Positions 28,189 through 39,699 are shown, counted from the stretch's first letter. The stretch: DNA of 51,301 nucleotides from Zelonia costaricensis (GCA_030849075.1 JASAOO010003385.1:1-51301), one strand, 5' to 3'. The notes: generated by a model not told the origin, from the sequence alone. Numbers and translations are program-made.

Positions 28189-30939
28189 ATGGGGTCCCGC
28201 GAGGCCGCGTCGCTGGCCGCCAACACGGCGACGACGCCTATGGTGGTGGCCGTGGACGTCATCAGCGAGCACACGGCCGGCGCGGCGGCGGCGCCGGAGC
28301 TGGAGCGGGTAGAGATCGACGTGGACGTCGTGCCGCGACTCACCACGGTCGAGATGCTCGTTGCTGACGTGGCCGCGGCTCTTCAGGAGATGCAGCTGCG
28401 CATGTGTGTGCCGGAGGCATCGGCTGCCCTGGCACCTGGCAACGTGCTGCCCGCGCTGGGCACCCTCCAGCACGCGGTGAAGCAACGCGCTGATGCACGC
28501 GAGACGCGGGGCGAGCTGCACGGGATCGAAGACCGCTACACCGGTGCTCTGCGGCAGGCTCAGGCCACTGCAGAGGGTGGCGTGTCGCGCGCCTCCTCCT
28601 CTGCCGCTCCGCCTCCGGCGAACTTGCAACTGCGCGCCGGCAGCGCGTACGTGATGGACCGTGCCGATGCGACCGCAGCTTCGGCAGCGGGGGCGCCGCC
28701 GTCAACGACGTGGTGCATCGTGCCGCGCTCCCTACTGCCGGCCGCCGTTGCAGCGGCTAGGCACGACGGCGCCGCCTACGCTGGACGCGCCGCCGTGCAG
28801 ACGTCATCTCTGCTCGTACTCACGCGGCCGAGCGCGTCGGTCGTCACCGGCGCGGCGGTGAGCGGTGAACCCGCGGCAGCCGATGAGGCAGCCGCGGATG
28901 GAGAAGCCGTCCCCACCGCGACGACGCCGCCGTCAAGCTATCGCAGCGGCGTGGCCGACGCGCTGCTGGGCTCGCAGGCCACCACCGCATCGGCTGGCCA
29001 GCCCAGGCCTGGGGCGCACTCGCTGGCCTCCTCGCAGGGTGCGGGGTCACTCGGTGCATCGCCCGCCACGGCACCGGAGTCGGCGCCGCCGTCTGATGCC
29101 CCGGTCGTGGCGCTGGAGGACGTGGACGTGGTGGCCTTCCGCCGCCTGCAGGCCCATCACACGGAGATGCTCGTGCGAGAGGCGCGCGACTACGGCGGAG
29201 CGGCGGCGGCAGAGGTTTCGGCCGAGCAGCGGCGCCTCGCACCGACGCTGCCGTGGGCTGCGGTGGAGGCCGCGGTGCAGGCCGAGGTCGATCGACTCCG
29301 CGCCGAGCACGTTCTCACGCACGGCGGCAGTGCCGACGGCGACGGCGACGACGCGGCGGACGAGAGGGCCACGGCGTCGTCTGCCACCCCGCGTGGGCGC
29401 AGTCCGGCTGGCAGTGCCGCGCCCTCCCCGCCGCTGCTGCATGCACAGTGGCTCGCCGCGGCAGCGGCCGAAACGCAGTCGTACCGCAGCGAGACGGCGG
29501 TGCTGCGCCGGGCCACGGAGAAGGCGCGGCAGTGGCGGGAGTCCACCAAGGCGCAGCTGCGCGCGGAGGTGGCGCAGCTCGAGGAGGAGGCGGCCCAGCA
29601 CAAGGTGGCCGTGTCGCAGCGCGATGTGCTGCGCCGCCGGGTGGAGCAGCTCGAGGCGGAGGTGGCGGCGGCGAAGGCAGCAGAGACGGCTCTGCTGATG
29701 ACGGCGAAGTCCGCCTTGACGGTGGCCACGGCGACAGCGCCGCCGCCGCCGCCCGCGGCCGTGGCTGCCACGAGCGGGAACGCCAACGGCCGCGCGTCTG
29801 AGGAGCCACCGACGGGGTCGAGTCGATCATCGTCCGCGGCGTCATCGAGCAGCTCTGACACACCCCCACCGCCGGCCCCGCCGCCTCCGCAGGCGTACGC
29901 GGAGGAGCGCGGTGGCGGTGCAGCGGGGCATGGGCGGGCCGGTCGCCGGGTACCCCTCCGCGAGGTGTGCGACGCGGCGAGGGCTACCGGGGAGGCGAGC
30001 GTCGACGCCAGGTACGCTGCTGTGGCGGCGCCTGACCACCTCGGCAGCCGCACCAGCATCGAGCGCAGCTTTCTGTCTCCGTCCCTGCAGGCGGAGGTGG
30101 CGGCCGCACTGGCGAGCGACGAGGACGCCGATGCACCGGCCGCACCACACCAAGGCGCACGCGACTCTCGACACGGCCTCTACCATGAAAGGGCTGCCGC
30201 AACGGCAGCAGCATCAGAGGCGTACGCTGAGGCAGCGGTGAGCAGGCCGGCGCCCGCGCACGAACCACGGCGCCGACGTCAGCGCTCCGGTGTCCCTGCC
30301 GCGCCAGTTGTGGCTGCTACTGCTGCTGCTGCGGCTGCGGCGCCGCCCGTCACACCACTGCGCACCGCTCCCCCCACCACCACCTCGTCCTCGCCGTACC
30401 CCAGCATCCCCGCCCCGATGCATGCGCTGCGGCACGCGCACCTGCAGGGCGAAGACACGCCGGCACCGGAGGCGGTGGAGAAACTGCGGCAGGTCACGGC
30501 GGCACTGCGGCGGCACATACGCGCGCCGCAGCCCGACCCGCGCGAGGGGCAGCGGCTACTGCAGCAGGTGCGTGCACTGCGAGCCCAAATCGAGAGCGAA
30601 GGGAGCGGCGATCAGCTGATGGACGACAGCGACACGCCGGAGGCAGCGGCATTTTCGGAGTACCGCAACCGAAGCCCGTACCGGCCACACGCGCCTCGTG
30701 ACGCGCCGGCTGCTGCGGCTGCAGTTCCGGTGTCGCGCCGGAGCCTCACGGACCGCGGCTTCGCGTCCGCCGTGCTGGGCTACAGCGAGGCGACGTCGAT
30801 GACGGTGGACCGCTCGCGTGTGCAGGAGGGCGGCGTGCGGCGCAGCCCCAGCGTCGACTCGCCGTCGTCCCGGTCACTAGGGCACGGGCATCTGCGCCCG
30901 ACGTGGTACAACAGCGGCAGCACCTCGTACGGCGGGTGA
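28189..30939 (+). CDS. Hypothetical coiled-coil protein with possible ubiquitin-like head
   Basis: This 916-aa protein has no family I recognise. Residues 19-26 (VVAVDVIS), 39-48 (ERVEIDVDVV) and the helix TTVEMLVADVAAALQEM (52-68) follow the strand-turn-strand-helix order of a ubiquitin-like fold, and align loosely with the head of the preceding gene (VTPATSIKAVVQQVRDAVQ against VVPRLTTVEMLVADVAAALQ). A second ordered patch is at about 145-210. Coiled coils lie at about 305-375, 417-508 and 761-806, with Ala/Pro/Ser low-complexity linkers between. The C-terminus is Ser/Arg-rich. Architecture suggests a structural or scaffold protein, plausibly cytoskeletal; no enzymatic motif is visible. The ATG at 28189 is the start of the long frame. 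Confidence 0.82.
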   Translation: MGSREAASLAANTATTPMVVAVDVISEHTAGAAAAPELERVEIDVDVVPRLTTVEMLVADVAAALQEMQLRMCVPEASAALAPGNVLPALGTLQHAVKQRADARETRGELHGIEDRYTGALRQAQATAEGGVSRASSSAAPPPANLQLRAGSAYVMDRADATAASAAGAPPSTTWCIVPRSLLPAAVAAARHDGAAYAGRAAVQTSSLLVLTRPSASVVTGAAVSGEPAAADEAAADGEAVPTATTPPSSYRSGVADALLGSQATTASAGQPRPGAHSLASSQGAGSLGASPATAPESAPPSDAPVVALEDVDVVAFRRLQAHHTEMLVREARDYGGAAAAEVSAEQRRLAPTLPWAAVEAAVQAEVDRLRAEHVLTHGGSADGDGDDAADERATASSATPRGRSPAGSAAPSPPLLHAQWLAAAAAETQSYRSETAVLRRATEKARQWRESTKAQLRAEVAQLEEEAAQHKVAVSQRDVLRRRVEQLEAEVAAAKAAETALLMTAKSALTVATATAPPPPPAAVAATSGNANGRASEEPPTGSSRSSSAASSSSSDTPPPPAPPPPQAYAEERGGGAAGHGRAGRRVPLREVCDAARATGEASVDARYAAVAAPDHLGSRTSIERSFLSPSLQAEVAAALASDEDADAPAAPHQGARDSRHGLYHERAAATAAASEAYAEAAVSRPAPAHEPRRRRQRSGVPAAPVVAATAAAAAAAPPVTPLRTAPPTTTSSSPYPSIPAPMHALRHAHLQGEDTPAPEAVEKLRQVTAALRRHIRAPQPDPREGQRLLQQVRALRAQIESEGSGDQLMDDSDTPEAAAFSEYRNRSPYRPHAPRDAPAAAAAVPVSRRSLTDRGFASAVLGYSEATSMTVDRSRVQEGGVRRSPSVDSPSSRSLGHGHLRPTWYNSGSTSYGG

Positions 30940-32149
30940 GCTGTGAGCATAGAAGGGGTAGGGAGTAGAGGAGGAGAAGCGAGGGCGCTGCACTCCCCCC
31001 TCTCTCTCTCTCCTGCGTAGGTGTGCGTGCGTCGACGTGTAGACCGTATCTCTTGGCTGACCCCTTCCCTCCTTGCATCTCTACCCATGGCCTGACCGTG
31101 CTCGAGTGCAAGGTCAAGTGCTTCCGCTGGACGCCTGTGTGGGATGCGTGTGTGTGTGTGTGTGTTCCTCTCTCTCCGTTGCGCCCGCGTCGTCTGCCCG
31201 CACCCCCACTTCGCATCCACGCCACACACATTCTCACTTTTCACAAAACCAAGCCCTATCGGCTCTCTGACACGCACGCGCGCCTGGCGCTACGTTTGCG
31301 GTGACGAACAGGTCCGCCACGTTGCTCTGCGCTTGGTGTCGCGACGCCTGCCTCTCTCCCCCTCTCTCGCGCGAGAGCGAGCCTCTGTGCAGGGTCCTCC
31401 GCCGACGTCGAGGCGAAGCACATCGAGGCACTGTCCACCCACTTCTCCCTCCCCCCCTCACACGCTGTCCGGCACACTCTCCCTCCCCCCTCCAACACAC
31501 ATACACACACACACATTTCCGTGACGGCGCCCGCCCTGCAGAGTCGCACGACACCGCTCCGTCCGTTTCTGCTTGTTCCCCCCAATCTTGAGTTTTCGCG
31601 CTTCTCCCTTGTGACCACACTCCCCTTTCCCTCCGCCCCATCCCAGCAGCTTCTCCATTGACCGCCTCCCTCACTTCTCGTGTCTCNCGTGCGCGCTGTC
31701 GGGCTTGTGCGTGCCGTGTGTTTGCGTCACTGCTAGCGTGCGACGCAGCTGCGTCTGTTGTCCCTCCCACCCCCACCCCCTCCTCTCGGGCTCGCAAACG
31801 CGGCTGCTTCCGTTCTTTCGTCACTGGTCGTTTGTCCTCGCCGCGACACCGCGACTTCACTGCGCGGGCGGCCTCTGCGCATCAACCACCGCTGCTTGTG
31901 GGTTCTCTTGTCGCGCCCCTCTGGGAGACCACCATCGGCGTGGCGTGTGGTCCTCGTCCAGTTTCGTCGATCTCTCTCTCGGCACTTCGCCCCCACCCCT
32001 TGGACGTCCAGCAAGTGCAGCTGCCGGCACAGACACACAAACACAGACACAGACACACATACGCGCGCACATACACACCTCCGCAAATTCGAACGCTCCC
32101 CCGGACACCCCCTCTCCACCCCCCTCCACGTGTGCGCCCGACGACCTCC
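30940..32149 (+). other. Intergenic/5' UTR region, no gene seen
   Basis: A TG run (about 31147-31165) is followed by pyrimidine tracts, CA tracts (about 31494-31515 and 32028-32088) and one undetermined base at 31687. The in-frame extension upstream of the next gene reaches 31658 but passes through the undetermined base and CA-repeat translations. An acceptor at about 32010-32011 is possible. Confidence 0.68.
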
Positions 32150-34375
32150 ATGTCGCGTGCGCCGAACAGCCCACCGGAGCGCGAGATGACGGCACCCATG
32201 CGGCCACCGGCGCCGTCGCGGTGGGCCGACGCCGTTCCAGCCGTCAACACCATCACCACCGCGCCACCACCAGCCACGGCGGAGCTGACCCGCAACGCGA
32301 GCAGCTGGGAGCTGCTCGACATGATGGCGCACGGCGGCAGTGCCGCCGCGCTCTCGACCACATCGCACGCTGAGATCTGCGGTGGCTCCCTCGGCGGTGG
32401 CGTCGCATCCCCGCCGAGCGGCGCGGCGGGAGCGGCGTCCGGCGAAGACAGCACCTCGCCCGCCTCCCCGCAGTCGCATGAGCCGTCGACGGGGCGGGTC
32501 CGCGGGACATCGCCTGAGCCACCGTCGGTGCTGCTGCAGCTGCTCGACGCCGAGGGCACCCGCTCACTGCCGCGCGTTGCCACAGCCAACGCTGCTTCTG
32601 CTGCCTGCAACGCGGCTGCGCCCACACCTCTTCTGCGCCACGCGCACAGCGGCGGAGCGGTGCCCAAGCGGCACCGCCACCGCAGTGGCTCGCCGAGGCA
32701 CGGCGACGGGCCGCTCCTCTCGCCCGCCCACAGCATTTCCACGGTGTGGTCGCTCATCTCCACCCCCTCCCAGACGCACCTGCCGGCCTCGCACGACGAC
32801 CCCGCTCCCTTTGGGCTCCCCCCGGCTGCGGCGGACGCGGCCCCTGCCACCACCGGGGGCTACACGGTGAGCACCGCGTCATCGCCCAGTCGCCACCACA
32901 GGCCGTCGCAGTTCCTCGTCGCGGCCAACGCGGGCGGTGTGTCCAGCGCCGCGGTCAGCCCGCTGCCGGCGGATGCACCGGCGATGGTCGGCGTGTGGCC
33001 TGTCGAGTCACTGCCGAGCTCGCTGCCGCTGGAGATGCACCACCACGGCCACCACATCGACGTGCCGCCGTCCGCCTCGTCGTACGGCGCCTGCAGCGCG
33101 GCATCGGGCGGCACGCGAGCGTCGGCGGCCAACCCGATGCTGGTCCCGCGCGTCATGAGCGTGGCGACAACGTCACTGACGAGCGAGGGTGAGGCGTGCC
33201 TCGGCGAGTCGAACCACACCGGTGCCCACTTCCCCGTCGCGGCTGAGAACACGACGACGACGACCACCACGCTGCTGACCCCCACACCGGCGGCGGGGGC
33301 CGTACTGTGGGGTGCACTCGAGCCCCCGCACGCGACTTCCGGCCGTGGCACCCCACGCTGCGCCGATGTGGCCGCGTTCCTTACGTCGCATGCGGACAGT
33401 CAGGCAGCAGCTGTGGAGACCCCAGAGCCGGGCTTCGCGTGGCTGCCGAAGAACCTCGTCGCACTGTGCGATCGTCGCCGCTCCGCGACACCCTCGCACG
33501 ACCCCGACACCGGCAGTGACGCCGCGCAGGCCGAGCAGGCGGGCACGGCATCGCAGCGCCGGCAGCGGGAGCAACGGCGGGCGGCGGCGTGGCTCTCCTA
33601 CCGCATTTCCTTTCTCTCCTCCTCCTCCCTCGTGGCATCGCTGCGCTCCGCCGGCGTGGCAGGCGGCGTGGCGCAGCCCGCGCAGGACCCTGCCACTGCC
33701 GCCGCCTCACACTTCTCCACAGAGAACCCTACGCACGCTGCCCCCTCCTACGCCGCCTTCACAGTAGAGGCGTCGTGGCTTTGGTGGTCACGGGCCGGCG
33801 TGGTGTGCTCGAGCGGCTCGCGGCGGGCCCTGCACGGGCTCAACCGCGTGTGCGCCTTCGTATGGCAGGATATCAAGGAGCACTGGTACCCCCAGCTGCG
33901 CCTTGTCCTGGGCGACCACTCCTCCGCACGCAAGTCCCGCCGCAGTCGCCGCGCACGCCGCCGCCACGCCTCCCTCGCGACGGGCGCAGGTGCCGAGGGG
34001 GCCCCCGCTGCTGCTGCTGCTGCGGCGGCGGCGAGTTGCAGTGCCAGTGATAACGAGGGCCTCCACGAGGCTGCCATCGCGGCGGCACCCGAGTCGATGC
34101 GGTGGCGCAGCGTGTCATCGCCGTGCCTCTTCAACGGCGACGTTCGTGTGACGCGTGACTCGGCCGCGCATCACTACATGGCCTGGAAGGAGCGCCGCGC
34201 CTGCACGGGTGCGACGGCGACCGCGCCGCACGGGCAGCGACACTCGGACAGCAATAGCAGCAGCGTGTGCGCCGCGGCGGTGCCGTCGGCGAAGGAGGGG
34301 ATGAAGCTGTACATGGCCATCACAGCGGAGGCGGTCGCCTCGGCGGCGCAGGGGCTGCTGGTGTTTCTGCTGTAG
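32150..34375 (+). CDS. Hypothetical protein, mostly disordered, with a conserved-looking C-terminal third
   Basis: This 741-aa protein is unrecognised. The N-terminal two thirds is Ser/Thr/Pro/Ala-rich and likely disordered, apart from an SSWELLDMMA helix near residue 44. The C-terminal third looks folded. It includes LSYRISFLSSSSLVASLRSA (about 481-500), a Trp-rich helix (about 542-589, with SWLWWSRAGVV and DIKEHWYPQLRLVLGD) and a strongly basic cluster KSRRSRRARRRH (about 595-606). It ends in an amphipathic helix, GMKLYMAITAEAVASAAQGL, followed by LVFLL. The hydrophobic C-terminus and basic patch could mean membrane association, but no clear transmembrane helix is present. The ATG at 32150 precedes the first non-repeat sequence; an in-frame Met at codon 13 is an alternative. 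Confidence 0.78.
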   Translation: MSRAPNSPPEREMTAPMRPPAPSRWADAVPAVNTITTAPPPATAELTRNASSWELLDMMAHGGSAAALSTTSHAEICGGSLGGGVASPPSGAAGAASGEDSTSPASPQSHEPSTGRVRGTSPEPPSVLLQLLDAEGTRSLPRVATANAASAACNAAAPTPLLRHAHSGGAVPKRHRHRSGSPRHGDGPLLSPAHSISTVWSLISTPSQTHLPASHDDPAPFGLPPAAADAAPATTGGYTVSTASSPSRHHRPSQFLVAANAGGVSSAAVSPLPADAPAMVGVWPVESLPSSLPLEMHHHGHHIDVPPSASSYGACSAASGGTRASAANPMLVPRVMSVATTSLTSEGEACLGESNHTGAHFPVAAENTTTTTTTLLTPTPAAGAVLWGALEPPHATSGRGTPRCADVAAFLTSHADSQAAAVETPEPGFAWLPKNLVALCDRRRSATPSHDPDTGSDAAQAEQAGTASQRRQREQRRAAAWLSYRISFLSSSSLVASLRSAGVAGGVAQPAQDPATAAASHFSTENPTHAAPSYAAFTVEASWLWWSRAGVVCSSGSRRALHGLNRVCAFVWQDIKEHWYPQLRLVLGDHSSARKSRRSRRARRRHASLATGAGAEGAPAAAAAAAAASCSASDNEGLHEAAIAAAPESMRWRSVSSPCLFNGDVRVTRDSAAHHYMAWKERRACTGATATAPHGQRHSDSNSSSVCAAAVPSAKEGMKLYMAITAEAVASAAQGLLVFLL

Positions 34376-37300
34376 TGCGGCCACGGAGGACGGCGTCGTG
34401 GCGGCGCTGGTGTGCGGTGGGCGCGAGCGCAGGGCGAGTCGGCGCCGCGGAGCCTCGGAGTGCTTACTCGTGTTCGTTTCTTGTTTTTTTTGTGCCGACT
34501 GACGGGGGCGGCCTTCCCACCTTCCGTCGTCTGCCACGGCTGTCACGGCAGGGGCCTTCTCTCACTTCCCGATGCTTCCATTTGTGCGGCGGACAAGGCC
34601 GCCGACACGCTGCGTTGCTCCGTGTCTTCTCCCTTTTCTGATTTCCCATCGATGTACTGCGTTGCCAGCCTCGGACGCACCGTGCCCTGCGTGCTTGTGC
34701 TTGTTCATGCGCGCGCGCCTTTGTGCGTGTGTGTGTGCATGACGTTCCTCTGTGTCGGCATGGCTTCTTCGAATTCTCACGCGTGAAGGGAGGAAAACAA
34801 GGGAGGAGGCTCGATGAGCGGAGGGAGGCCGGAAGGGTGCGGCGGGTGTGAGAAGGAGAAGGAAAGGCCATGCTGTGCGCGTGTGCCGATCACCCTCCCT
34901 GACCTCCCCTACCCTCCCCTCCCCACTCCGACATATAGAGTATGCACGTTGCACACCTGCTCGTGCCCCCTCCCCCTTTATACTCGCCTCCCGCCCTCCG
35001 CGGCGAGAAAGAACAAAAAACCAAAGAAGTGACTGATAGAAGGTCGTGCTGCATCGACCCCCGCCTCCCATCCACTGCGAAGGCACGTCGTGTGTGTGTG
35101 TGTGTGTGCGTGTGCGGGTTAGCGTGTCACTTCGTGTTGTGCATCATTCCATGTTTCTCCCCCTCTTTCTGCCTTGTCTGCTCCTCGGCTCCACCGACGC
35201 GTGTTCTCGCCGCGTCTCGTCCTTTCTCTCTCTCTTTCCCCGCTTCCTCTGCTCCTGCTTCAACCGCGTTCTCAACGCGCCGCTTCACCTCCCTCCTCTT
35301 TCGCCCCCCCCAGTCGTGTGGCGCGTGCGTGGTCTCTCTCCCTCGCTCTCTGCTCCGAGCCCCCGCCACGTACTCCCTCGCCCCACCTCTGCCTCCCCTC
35401 CCTCCCACCCTCTCTCCCGCTTCCCTCCGCTTGGCAACCTGCTGCGTACGACACGCCACCACAACGCCCGTTTTATATCTCTATTGATCCCCCTCTCCCT
35501 CTCCTCCCACCCCCAAGTGGAGCACACGAGCACAAACCCACGCACCGGAGCGCTTCTGTTGCACACTTCGCCTCGTCTCCGGCTCGTCTGGTGTCTGCCG
35601 CTTTCCTCCACTCGGCCGTGCCGCCGCCGCCGTCCTCGGCCTTCATTGACGCTGCATCGCCGTGGCCTGCGCTTCTCGGCTGGCGTCTTCTTGCTCTGCT
35701 TCTCCTCTTCCCAATTCTGCTGACGCTGCAGTGTTCGCGGGCGCCTGCCCACGCGCGCCTCTGCGCTCCTCTTGCTGCGTCCCATCCCTCCCCGAGTCAG
35801 AGGACGCGAAAACGGGTGTTTGGTGCTTGACTCACGTCGTCACACACACACGTGTCTGTGTCTTGTGACACACTGCCTCATCCCCGATCCAGCCGCTCGT
35901 ACGTGTGTGTGAAGTCCCCTGCTTTATGCTGCTTTTCGCAGTCGTTTTTCGCGCCTCTCATTTATTTTGTGTTTCTCCCGTCTCTTGGCGTGTTTCCCAC
36001 TGCTGCTGCTGCCGCCGCTCCTCCTCCTCCTTCTTGCCCCACCCTTCCCCCTCCCTTCATGCCCGTCTTTTCACGTGCTCTCTTTTCCGCCTCCGTCGCC
36101 TCCCTCGTCTCGCCCGTCTGCGTTGCACCACCACGTGTTGTGCCAGCGTGGACAGTCGTGACAAGCCTACTCGTGAAGGTGAGGCGAGCGAGCTGAGGTC
36201 GAGAGGGGAATCAGGAGAAGGGCGGCGGCGCGCCTCGTCGACGCACGTCTCTCTCCATCTCCACCAGCGAAGCGTGACCCTCCGCCCCCTTCTCATACCC
36301 GAAGGCGGCCACCCAGCTGGGTCCCTCCGCCGCCTCGACTCCGCCCCCTCCTCCGCCCCTCCGTCGACTCAGCGAGCTCACAGCTGCACCGCATCGACAA
36401 CTCCCCTCCCCCCCCACCCCCCACCCCCAACCTGCACGTCGCGCTACACGAAAGCGAACGTGCGCTTGGGTGTATTGCTCGTTTCTCCTTCTGTTTCATC
36501 CCCCCTTCTCCTTTCTCAGTGAACCACATGCCTTCTATTTTGGACTGTCTCTCGAGCAGATTGTGTTGATGTGTGTTTTTGTGTGTTAGTGTGTGTGCAT
36601 CTGCGGTGTTGCGGTGGCGCGCGATGTGCGTGTTGTGCGGCCTCCCGCCTCTTCCTCCCTCCGTCCCTGCTCCACCGCGGTGACCGCACCCTTGCTTCGA
36701 CTTCGCCTTTCCATCTCTCTCTCTCTTGTGTGCTATCTACCTGTGCTCCTCGCTTGCGTCTGTAGCTCGTGGTCAACTCGTCGAGTTGCGTGGCGTGTGT
36801 GCATGTGCACGATCGCATGTGGCCGCGGTGGAGGTGGGCGTGGGGCCGAACGCGCTGTCACGCTCTGCGCGTCGTCTCTGCCGTTGTAGGCGTTGCTGCG
36901 CCTCGCTCTTCATGTGTTTTCTCCTAGCCCAACTCTTCTTCTTCTACGTGGTTGCGGCCGTGGCCTGCTGTCGCACACGATGCGATGGCGCCCGCACCCT
37001 TCTACAACTCCGGGTCTCAAGAGGAGGACAGTGGGGAGGGGGGGGGAGTAGACAGCGGGAAGGTGGTCACATGAAGCGAAAGCGCACACCAGCATAGTAG
37101 ACGTCGAGCATCTCGCCGGGACAAGCGTGCGCGGGGCACTGGAGGAAACATGTTGCCCTCGACGAGCAGCCGAGCGTGTGCAAGTGGTTGCGTGGCGCGC
37201 TCTGGTAAGGGAGGGGGTGGGAAGGCGCTCAAGAAAAGAGAAGGAGGCGTGCAAGACGGCAACACGTGCCCGTCTCTGAACGTCTTCCAACCGGACACTG

Positions 37301-38452
37301 CCCTCTCCCCCTTCACACACACACACACACACCCTCGAGGCGCGCTGCGCCTCGTGCACCGTGCGTCTTTCGGCACTCCCGCTGTTCCGCCTTGAGCCAC
37401 TTGAGGGCCGGCGCTTCTGCAGCACCACCGCGTCCATCATCGGTGCGCATGCCTCACATTGCCCGATCGGCGTTTCTGCGGCCCCCGCCTCGCAAAGGAA
37501 GGAAAGCGAAAGACACCGAGTTTGGTGCACACCGCAGCAGCGTACGTGATGGTGCCCCCCCCCCTCCCACCATCGCACCCCCCCCCCCCCACCCCCACCC
37601 CCCCACACGTGACCTGGCTTCTTCCCTTTTGTGTCCCAATTCTTGTTGTTGCTGTTGTTGCCGTGCTCTGCGACGTCACCGCAGACGTTGTCCCAACTTT
37701 CTCCCTCTCCCACCCGAACTCCGCTGTCTTAAAAGAGAAAGCAAAGAAGTGATCACCGTCGACCAAGGCCTGCGCCCCTCCCGTTCTACTTGTGCATCTG
37801 CGGTCAATCGCGCTGCCCCCCCCCCTTTCCCACCGCCACTCGCCACCGCACGTCGGCGGGCGCGGGGCATCAGGGTGCGTTGGTGCCGGCTTGTACGTCC
37901 CTGGCGTTCGTTTTCGTCGTCTGCCTTTTTCTTCCTCCCTCTCCCCACTCTCCCAACCCCCCTTGCATTTCCTACCTTGGGGCCTCCACGAGCGCGGCGC
38001 TCTCTTCTGCGTGCGTCTGCGTATGCGCGCGTGTGTGCATGTGTGGTGGCGAGGGCACATCCGCTTAAGCAAGTACCGACTCAGTGAATGGGTTTGCTCT
38101 CACAGAGAGTGCCCGTTGCGGAACGCTTTGCGGTGTCGTGGTGGTGGAGGATGGCAGCGCCTCACCCCCCCCCCCCCACATCTGGGCGTGTTCGGGGTGT
38201 GTGTGCTCTCTCTGTCTGTGTCTCCTCTCCCTGCCCATTCCCCCCCCCCCCCCCACCCCCTCACTTCAAACAGCCGCTGTCGACACCCCTCTTCCTTTTC
38301 ATCTTCTCCATCATCTCCTGCCGTAGCGCCCACGACTGGCTTGACTCGCGGTCTGTGCTCTTCTCCCTGGCCCCCCCCTCCTCCTTGTGCTGTGGCCCGC
38401 TCCGGGGGGGGGGTGGAGGGAGGGACCGGCACGCTGTCCCACGCCTCCCTCT

Positions 38453-38489
38453 GTGCGTGTGTGTGCGTGCGTGTGTGTGTGTGTGTGCA
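38453..38489 (+). repeat. (TG)n microsatellite
   Basis: A TG-rich run with a few GC interruptions, about 30 nt upstream of an A13 run, inside the gene-free interval. Confidence 0.9.
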
Positions 38490-39699
38490 CGCGTTTGTGG
38501 GGTCGGCGCAGCTGCCGCGCAAAAAAAAAAAAACCAATCAACATCAACCATAAAAGGAACTATCAAACGCGAGAAGAACTGTCTGACAACGGCCTGTTGC
38601 TGTCGCTGCTGCTGCTGCGCGACCGACCTCGTCGCAGTCTCCTCCCTCCTTCCCTTTCTTCACTTCGTCTTTACGGCGGCCGATGGTCCTCTTCTTCCCT
38701 TCCCCTGGGTCCGCCCCACTCTCCATCATTGCGTGCAATCACGTGGTGGGCATCGTACGCTGCCCCCCCGTCATCGTCGTATTTTAGTCTCGAGGGCACA
38801 CACACCCGCGTGTGTCGCAGTCGTGGCATGCTGCACTTCCCTTTCGTTCTCCCTTCTGCCCGGCGTCGCCGGAGATGGCCGCGTTGCGGCGGGCGGAAGT
38901 GTGGGGCCAGGGGAAGGGCCGGGGGAGGGCTGAGGTCTCTTGTGGAAGCAGAAGAATAAGGGCAACATTGCGGCGTGCGTCTGTGTGAGCTTGTGTGAAA
39001 TTTTGTGTGTGTGTGTGTGTATCTCATCCGGCGGCGTCACGTCTGGTCACCTCTCGCTGTCAGCGCGTGGGCTGCTCCCTTTTCCCGTTGTCTTGCCCGC
39101 CCTTCCCCCCCCTCCTCTCCTGCTGCTCTGTGCCAGCGCCGGCGTTGTCCCCCCCCCCCCCACGCCGAGTTTCTTGCTATTGCTTGTGCGTGCCCACGCA
39201 CCCAACGATACGCCCCACCGCAGCAAAGGACGCGTGTGCGACTCTGCCCCATCCCCTCTCTGCCCGGTGCACGCACGGCGCTGGCTGACGCCAGAGCAAA
39301 GGGCACGTCGGCGGTGAAACTGCAGAGGTGGCATCGCATCGCTCGCACACACCCGCGACAGCGAGTGCCCCCCCCCCTCCCCGGGCGTCTCTGCATCCGA
39401 GCCCGCGACTCTCAGCGAAGTGGTCGGCTGCACGCAGCACCCCCTTTCCCTTCATGACGTACCCAGCCTCTCCTCTCTTTCTTCGGCTCTTTCCTTATCG
39501 GTTGAGACCAACCAACCACCACCACCACCCACGTGCACCGCACGTCCCGCCTCACGACCTCCGCTCCTCCTCTTGTCGTCTCCGCACAAGTCTCCCACCA
39601 GAAAGCGGTGCACGCCACCCGGCTCGACTGCGCAGGCACGTGAGTGTGTGGCCCGATATCATCCAAAGCGGCACGCACCTTCCTGCCCTCCCCCCTCAC

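Noticed and set aside
35046..35830. Overlapping plus-strand open frames of about 180-225 codons
   Set aside because: They are all Ser/Pro/Leu/Arg low complexity from pyrimidine tracts in three frames at once, as expected for trans-splicing spacer.
36726..37097. Open frame of 123 codons in the gene-free interval with a hydrophobic Cys/Leu/Phe stretch
   Set aside because: The hydrophobic stretch comes from T/C-rich sequence. Composition and codon use differ from the real genes and it lacks any recognisable motif.
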